Of a DNA stretch of 64,000 nt, positions 60,683 to 64,000 are shown piece by piece. A program made the position numbers and the translations under genes. The DNA is taken from assembly GCF_013155375.1 (NCBI RefSeq), contig NZ_JABJQY010000002.1:372001-436000 (forward strand), read 5' to 3'. The stretch is from Nocardioides sp. zg-1308. GTDB taxonomy: Bacteria > Actinomycetota > Actinomycetes > Propionibacteriales > Nocardioidaceae. The notes below the pieces were generated by a model. It was not told the origin of the DNA. It was given only the letters and a program-made list of their open reading frames with translations, and searched no databases. Position 1 is the first letter of the stretch, and each line of letters begins with the position of its first letter.

Positions 60683-61150
60683 GTGACCGAACGCTTCGCC
60701 CTCGTCCCGGCGTCCTACGTCTACCTCCTGCGTGAGGGCGAGGGCGGCACGGAGGTGCTGCTGCAGCTGCGCCGGGGGACGCCCTACATGGACGGGCACT
60801 GGGCAGCAGCCGCAGCCGGCCACGTCGAGCGGGGCGAGACGGCGTACGACGCCGCGCGCCGCGAGGCGGTCGAGGAGCTCGGCATCACCGACGTCGACCT
60901 CGCGTTCGCCTTCACCATGCAGCGCAGCCAGCACGCGGACGCGATCGACGAGCGGGTCGACTGGTTCTTCACCGCCCGGTCGTGGACCGGCGAGCCGCGC
61001 GTCGTCGAGCCGGAGAAGGCGGCGGAGGTGCGGTGGTGGCCGCTCGACGCGCTGCCGGAGCCGACGGTCCCGCACGAGGCGCACGCCCTGGCCCACCTCT
61101 TCTCCGGGGTCGGCTACCTCACCTTCGGGTGGGACGCGACGCCCGCATGA
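60683..61150 (+). CDS. Nudix hydrolase
   Basis: 155 residues from a GTG start. Nudix box at residues 46-68: GHVERGETAYDAARREAVEE then LGI, with all G-x5-E-x7-REUxEExGU positions present. Likely hydrolyses a nucleoside diphosphate derivative. 20 bp after the antitoxin-like gene. Confidence 0.95.
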   Translation: MTERFALVPASYVYLLREGEGGTEVLLQLRRGTPYMDGHWAAAAAGHVERGETAYDAARREAVEELGITDVDLAFAFTMQRSQHADAIDERVDWFFTARSWTGEPRVVEPEKAAEVRWWPLDALPEPTVPHEAHALAHLFSGVGYLTFGWDATPA

Positions 61151-61232
61151 CGCCCGACCCGCCCCACGGGGGTGGCCGCCCACTGGCGACCGTGGGCACT
61201 ATCGAACGACAGCACACCCAGGGAGGGAATGG

Positions 61233-61538
61233 ATGAGCAAGGACGAGCTGAGCCCGATGCCGACGCCGTACACGGAGGACCCCCAGCTGGTGCCGGGCGG
61301 CGTGGACGCGCTCAAGGACGACCCGGCCGACAACGGGCTGGGCCGCGACCTCGACCCCGACGACAACCCGGCCGTCGACGACGTGCTGCCCGAGGAGGTC
61401 GCCGAGCCGGACGACAAGCAGCAGGAGCCGGATGGGGACAGCGACGAGGAGCCGGACACCACCGACAAGGCCTCGGCCGAGGACACCCCCGACGCCGGGC
61501 AGGAGGCCGAGGACGGGTCGCCGGAGCCGCCGGCCTGA
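61233..61538 (+). CDS. Small acidic disordered protein
   Basis: 101 residues, strongly acidic: MSKDELSPMPTPYTEDPQLV, then DPADNGLGRDLDPDDNPAVD and a Glu/Asp/Pro tail. No domain. GGGAGGG precedes the ATG. The N-terminal half looks conserved in actinobacteria; the tail is low complexity. Function unknown. Confidence 0.7.
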   Translation: MSKDELSPMPTPYTEDPQLVPGGVDALKDDPADNGLGRDLDPDDNPAVDDVLPEEVAEPDDKQQEPDGDSDEEPDTTDKASAEDTPDAGQEAEDGSPEPPA

Positions 61539-61569
61539 GCGGGGGCTGTCGGCCGGCTGCTCGATCTCT

Positions 61570-61648
61570 GGAGTCCCCGGATATCCGGGGACTCCCGGCG
61601 GATCGCGGAAGATCCGAGCCATCCAGTGACTCGGATCTTCCGCGATCC
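61570..61648. repeat. Two-part palindromic repeat, left flank of AbiEi-DUF559 gene
   Basis: A perfect 26-nt palindrome at 61570-61595 (half GGAGTCCCCGGAT) is followed after four bases by a stem-loop: GGATCGCGGAAGATCCGAG (61600-61618) pairs perfectly with 61630-61648 around CCATCCAGTGA. The same two parts recur in inverted order and orientation at 62700-62774, on the other side of the gene. Confidence 0.9.
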
Positions 61649-61653
61649 TCACC

Positions 61654-62640
61654 TCACGCGACGGCGGCCACGGCACAGCCCGGCCCGCACGGCCGGGCGC
61701 GCGGCCAGCCGGCGTCGCCGAGGATCCGACCGATCTTGGCCGCCGTCGAGCAGGGGCGGTCGTAGACCTGGCCCCACGTGAGGCGCACGGTTCCCTGCCC
61801 GGCCACCGCGGCGTCGAGGTCCCGCTCGAAGTCGCGGTCGCGCTGGTCCGCGGTGTCGTGCCAGAGCCGGCCGTCGAGCTCGAAGAGCCGCTCGCCGTAG
61901 CGGATGTCGCGGTAGACGATCCCCGTCGCCGTCGCCACCCGGTGCTGCCTCTGCCCCTCGGGCAGCCGGTGCGGTCGTTGGACCAGGACGAGGAAGCCGT
62001 GCTCGAGCACCGAGCAGGTGCCGGCGCCGACGTCGCGCAGCACGTCCTCGAGGAAGTAGCGCCGCGACGCCCGGCTGCGGGTCGCCAGGGCATCGAGCAT
62101 CTGCACCGCCGTCGTGTGCCGGCTCTGCACGGCTCGCGAGACCGCGGCGATGGCCCCGAACTCACCTCGCGTGGCCAGCGCGACGTCGAGCGCCGCCTCC
62201 TCGTAGCGCATCCGGGGCGGGCCGAGGTTCCACCGCACGCGATCGTCGAGGTGGGACGTGCGGACGACGACGACCCCCGGAGGTGCCACCACCCGACGCT
62301 CGGCAGGGATGGCGACGGTGATCAGACCGAGGTCGCCGCCCGGCCGGCCCGGGCCGTCGGCCGCGCGCATGGCCGACTCCCCCGCCAGCGCCGCCCCGAC
62401 GACGTGCCCGGCCCGGTCTGCCGGCCCGGAGCACGCGAGCACCGCGCCCCAGGCGCGCTCGAGCCAGGCCGGCGGCCCGGTGTGGTCGACGTACACCCCC
62501 GGGAGGAGCGTGGCGAGCTCGCGGCGCCGCACCAGCCGGCGTACGTCGTGCGGCTGCAGGCCCGCCTGCAGCGCCTGCGCGCGGGAGATGACGCCGTGCT
62601 GGCTCTGCAGGATCTCCGCGATGTGCTCCACACCGTCCAC
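61654..62640 (-). CDS. AbiEi antitoxin-domain / DUF559 endonuclease-fold protein
   Basis: 328 residues. N-terminus (about 1-60) is the winged-helix AbiEi_4 antitoxin domain: AEILQSQHGVISRAQALQAG, VRRLVRRRELATLLPGVYVD. C-terminus (about 225-305) is a DUF559/Vsr-like PD-(D/E)XK nuclease fold: YGERLFELDGRLWHDTADQR, DFERDLDAAVAGQGTVRLTW. Common, multicopy and uncharacterised in Nocardioides-type genomes. GTG start at 62638-62640 (GTG nine bases in is an alternative). Both ends are flanked by inverted palindromic repeats, and CTCCACAGAT..GAGGG precedes the start. Confidence 0.85.
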   Translation of the reverse strand: MDGVEHIAEILQSQHGVISRAQALQAGLQPHDVRRLVRRRELATLLPGVYVDHTGPPAWLERAWGAVLACSGPADRAGHVVGAALAGESAMRAADGPGRPGGDLGLITVAIPAERRVVAPPGVVVVRTSHLDDRVRWNLGPPRMRYEEAALDVALATRGEFGAIAAVSRAVQSRHTTAVQMLDALATRSRASRRYFLEDVLRDVGAGTCSVLEHGFLVLVQRPHRLPEGQRQHRVATATGIVYRDIRYGERLFELDGRLWHDTADQRDRDFERDLDAAVAGQGTVRLTWGQVYDRPCSTAAKIGRILGDAGWPRARPCGPGCAVAAVA

Positions 62641-62669
62641 GATGGGTCGCCGACGGCACGGGCCGCGAC

Positions 62670-62691
62670 CCCTCCGCGGTCATCTGTGGAG
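62670..62691 (-). promoter_or_regulatory. CTCCACAGAT..GAGGG motif upstream of AbiEi-DUF559 gene
   Basis: On the minus strand CTCCACAGAT (62691-62682), seven bases, GAGGG (62674-62670), 29 nt before the start codon. It is the third copy of the motif found upstream of the WXG100 pair and the polymorphic toxin gene. Confidence 0.5.
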
Positions 62692-62699
62692 GAGCAGAT

Positions 62700-62774
62700 C
62701 GCGGAAGATCCGGGTCAGCCGGTGGCTCGGATCTTCCGCGCTGTGGCGGGAGTCCCCGGATATCCGGGGACTCC
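62700..62774. repeat. Two-part palindromic repeat, right flank of AbiEi-DUF559 gene
   Basis: Stem-loop CGCGGAAGATCCG (62700-62712) with CGGATCTTCCGCG (62728-62740), then a 26-nt palindrome at 62749-62774 identical to the one at 61570-61595. The reverse complement of this stem-loop matches the left copy at 34 of 39 positions including the asymmetric loop (GAGCCA...TGAC), so the two flanks are true inverted copies. Confidence 0.9.
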
Positions 62775-62812
62775 AGAGGCAGCGGCAGCCAGAGCCAGCG
62801 GAACCGCCCCCC

Positions 62813-63904
62813 TCAAAGGTGCTCCCGCGCGATCCGCTCCCCGAGGTCCGCGAGCAGGCGGGCCGGCTCGGCCAGGCACACGGACACGTCGGGCTCGACG
62901 TCAGTGAGGGCGTACGCCGCGACGATGCCCGCCGCGGCCAGCTGGTGCCCGGTGAGCAGGTTGCGGCCGCACACGGCGACGACGGGGGCGCCGGCCCGGG
63001 CGGCAGCGGACGAGACGCCGACGGGCGCCTTGCCGCGCAGGCTCTGCTCGTCGAGCGAGCCCTCGCCGGTCACCACGAGCCGGCTGCCGGCCACCCGGTC
63101 GGCGAAGCCCAGCAGGTCGAGCATGAGCGCGATGCCGGGGCGCAGCTCGGCGCCCAGGACGGCCACGAGGCCGAAGCCGACGCCGCCGGCGGCGCCCGCG
63201 CCCGGCTCGTCGCGCCGGTCGGCCCCGGTGGCGGCGGCGACCAGGTCGGCCCAGCGGGCGAGCCGTTCGTCGAGGGTGGCGACCTGCGCGGGGTCGGCGC
63301 CCTTCTGCGGTCCGTAGACCGCGGCAGCGCCGTCTCGGCCGGTCAGCGGGTTGTCGACGTCGCAGGCGGCCACCACCCGCGCCTCGGCCAGGGCCGGGTG
63401 CAGCCCGGTGAGGTCGAGGCGGTCCCCGTCCACGGACGCACCGAGGGCGGTCAGCATCCCGACGCCACCGTCGGTGCTCGCGCTCCCGCCGATGCCGACC
63501 ACGAGGTCGCGGCACCCGGCGTCGAGGGCGGCCGCGACCACGTGGCCGAGGCCGCGGCTGGAGGCGGTCATCGGCGCCAGCACCCCGCCGGGCAGGCGTA
63601 CGAGCCCGCACGCGTCGGCCATCTCGACGACCGCGGTCGAGCCACGGCGGGCGTACGACGTCGCCACCGGCTCGCCGGTGGGTCCGTCGACGACCACCTC
63701 GACCCGCTCGAAGCCGCTCGCGACGGCCGCGTCGAGCGTGCCGTCGCCCCCGTCCGCCACGGGCAGGGAGTCGAGCACCGCGTCGGGACGCACCCGGCGT
63801 ACGCCCTCGGCGAGCGCCCGCGCCACCTCGTGGGCGGGCAGGGAGCCCTTGAACTTGTCGGGCGCGAGGAGCACCCGCGGCCCGGTCGGGTCCGCCCCGC
63901 TCAC
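62813..63904 (-). CDS. Glycerate kinase (GarK/GlxK family)
   Basis: 363 residues from a GTG start that overlaps the upstream stop (GTGA). VLLAPDKFKGSLPAHEVARA, PVADGGDGTLDAAV, GIGGSASTDGGVGMLTALGA, YGPQKGAD and VVTGEGSLDEQSLRGKAPVG are the family blocks. Phosphorylates D-glycerate. Operon with the LacI-type regulator upstream. Confidence 0.96.
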   Translation of the reverse strand: MSGADPTGPRVLLAPDKFKGSLPAHEVARALAEGVRRVRPDAVLDSLPVADGGDGTLDAAVASGFERVEVVVDGPTGEPVATSYARRGSTAVVEMADACGLVRLPGGVLAPMTASSRGLGHVVAAALDAGCRDLVVGIGGSASTDGGVGMLTALGASVDGDRLDLTGLHPALAEARVVAACDVDNPLTGRDGAAAVYGPQKGADPAQVATLDERLARWADLVAAATGADRRDEPGAGAAGGVGFGLVAVLGAELRPGIALMLDLLGFADRVAGSRLVVTGEGSLDEQSLRGKAPVGVSSAAARAGAPVVAVCGRNLLTGHQLAAAGIVAAYALTDVEPDVSVCLAEPARLLADLGERIAREHL

Positions 63905-64000
63905 GACGGCGGCCGTCCGGACGACCCGCGGACCACCAGCTCCGCGCCCACCTGGCGGCGACGCGGCCGGGCCCCGGGGTCCTTCAGCGCGAGCAGGAGG
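63901..64000 (-). CDS. LacI-family regulator, C-terminal fragment at window edge
   Basis: Only the last 32 residues are in the window. They end RQVGAELVVRGSSGRPPS, the typical C-terminal beta-strand (E-L-V-V-R-G-S) of LacI/GalR repressors. The stop overlaps the glycerate kinase start, so it probably regulates glycerate or sugar-acid use. The N-terminal HTH lies outside the window. Confidence 0.75.
   Translation of the reverse strand, partial: LLLALKDPGARPRRRQVGAELVVRGSSGRPPS

Overview
The window is 64 kb of very GC-rich chromosome from a high-GC Gram-positive bacterium, most probably Nocardioides or a close relative (Propionibacteriales). The basis is codon use, frequent GTG starts, many ATGA/GTGA stop-start overlaps, a cobalamin-dependent ribonucleotide reductase with NrdR, actinobacterial LexA operators (TCGAAC-N4-GTTCGA type), WXG100 proteins, DUF222-HNH and AbiEi-DUF559 proteins, and an MT0933-type antitoxin-like protein. 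I found no rRNA, tRNA, transposase, prophage or CRISPR array.

Layout. 1-6.3 kb: photolyase (cut by the window edge), an XRE-cupin regulator divergent from a thioredoxin-reductase-like/methyltransferase fusion and TspO, then a gluconate kinase/permease operon. 6.4-12 kb: a conflict/secretion-flavoured block with an unknown protein, a WXG100 pair, a secreted nuclease, a DUF222-HNH gene behind a LexA operator, and a WXG-type polymorphic toxin whose toxin domain is out of frame, followed by a probable immunity gene. 12-16.3 kb: an acyl-CoA-type operon (SDR, saccharopine-dehydrogenase-like, AMP ligase) with a divergent TetR. 16.3-24.9 kb: matrixin-like protease, Dps with a possible iron box, MOSC, lipoproteins, DinB-like protein, serine hydrolase, TetR/membrane pair, SDR and a kinase. 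25-31.5 kb: two-component system and an ECF sigma/anti-sigma/ABC transporter operon. 31.5-36.2 kb: SPFH/ribbon-helix-helix operon, DUF2237, hydrolase, NERD and EEP proteins, and a broken helicase. 36.3-40 kb: nrdJ-nrdR with tandem NrdR boxes. 40-46.7 kb: secreted PKD-like protein and lipoprotein, lexA divergent from a LysM division-inhibitor-like gene across five LexA boxes, sulfotransferase, dinG. 46.7-64 kb: fused SecDF, carboxypeptidase, hflX, NYN protein, SDR, dapF, gamma-glutamyltransferase, reductases, miaA, Nudix, AbiEi-DUF559, glycerate kinase and a LacI-type regulator cut by the edge.

The most unusual content is non-coding. A two-part palindromic repeat (a 26-nt perfect palindrome next to a GCGGAAGATCCG stem-loop) occurs as an inverted pair flanking the AbiEi-DUF559 gene, and related copies lie at 40.5 and 46.7 kb. 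A CTCCACAGAT-N6/7-GAGGG motif precedes the WXG100 pair, the toxin gene and the AbiEi-DUF559 gene at similar distances. LexA operators tie the DUF222 nuclease gene to the lexA/LysM locus. All annotation is from reading sequence alone; family names are recognition, not database results.
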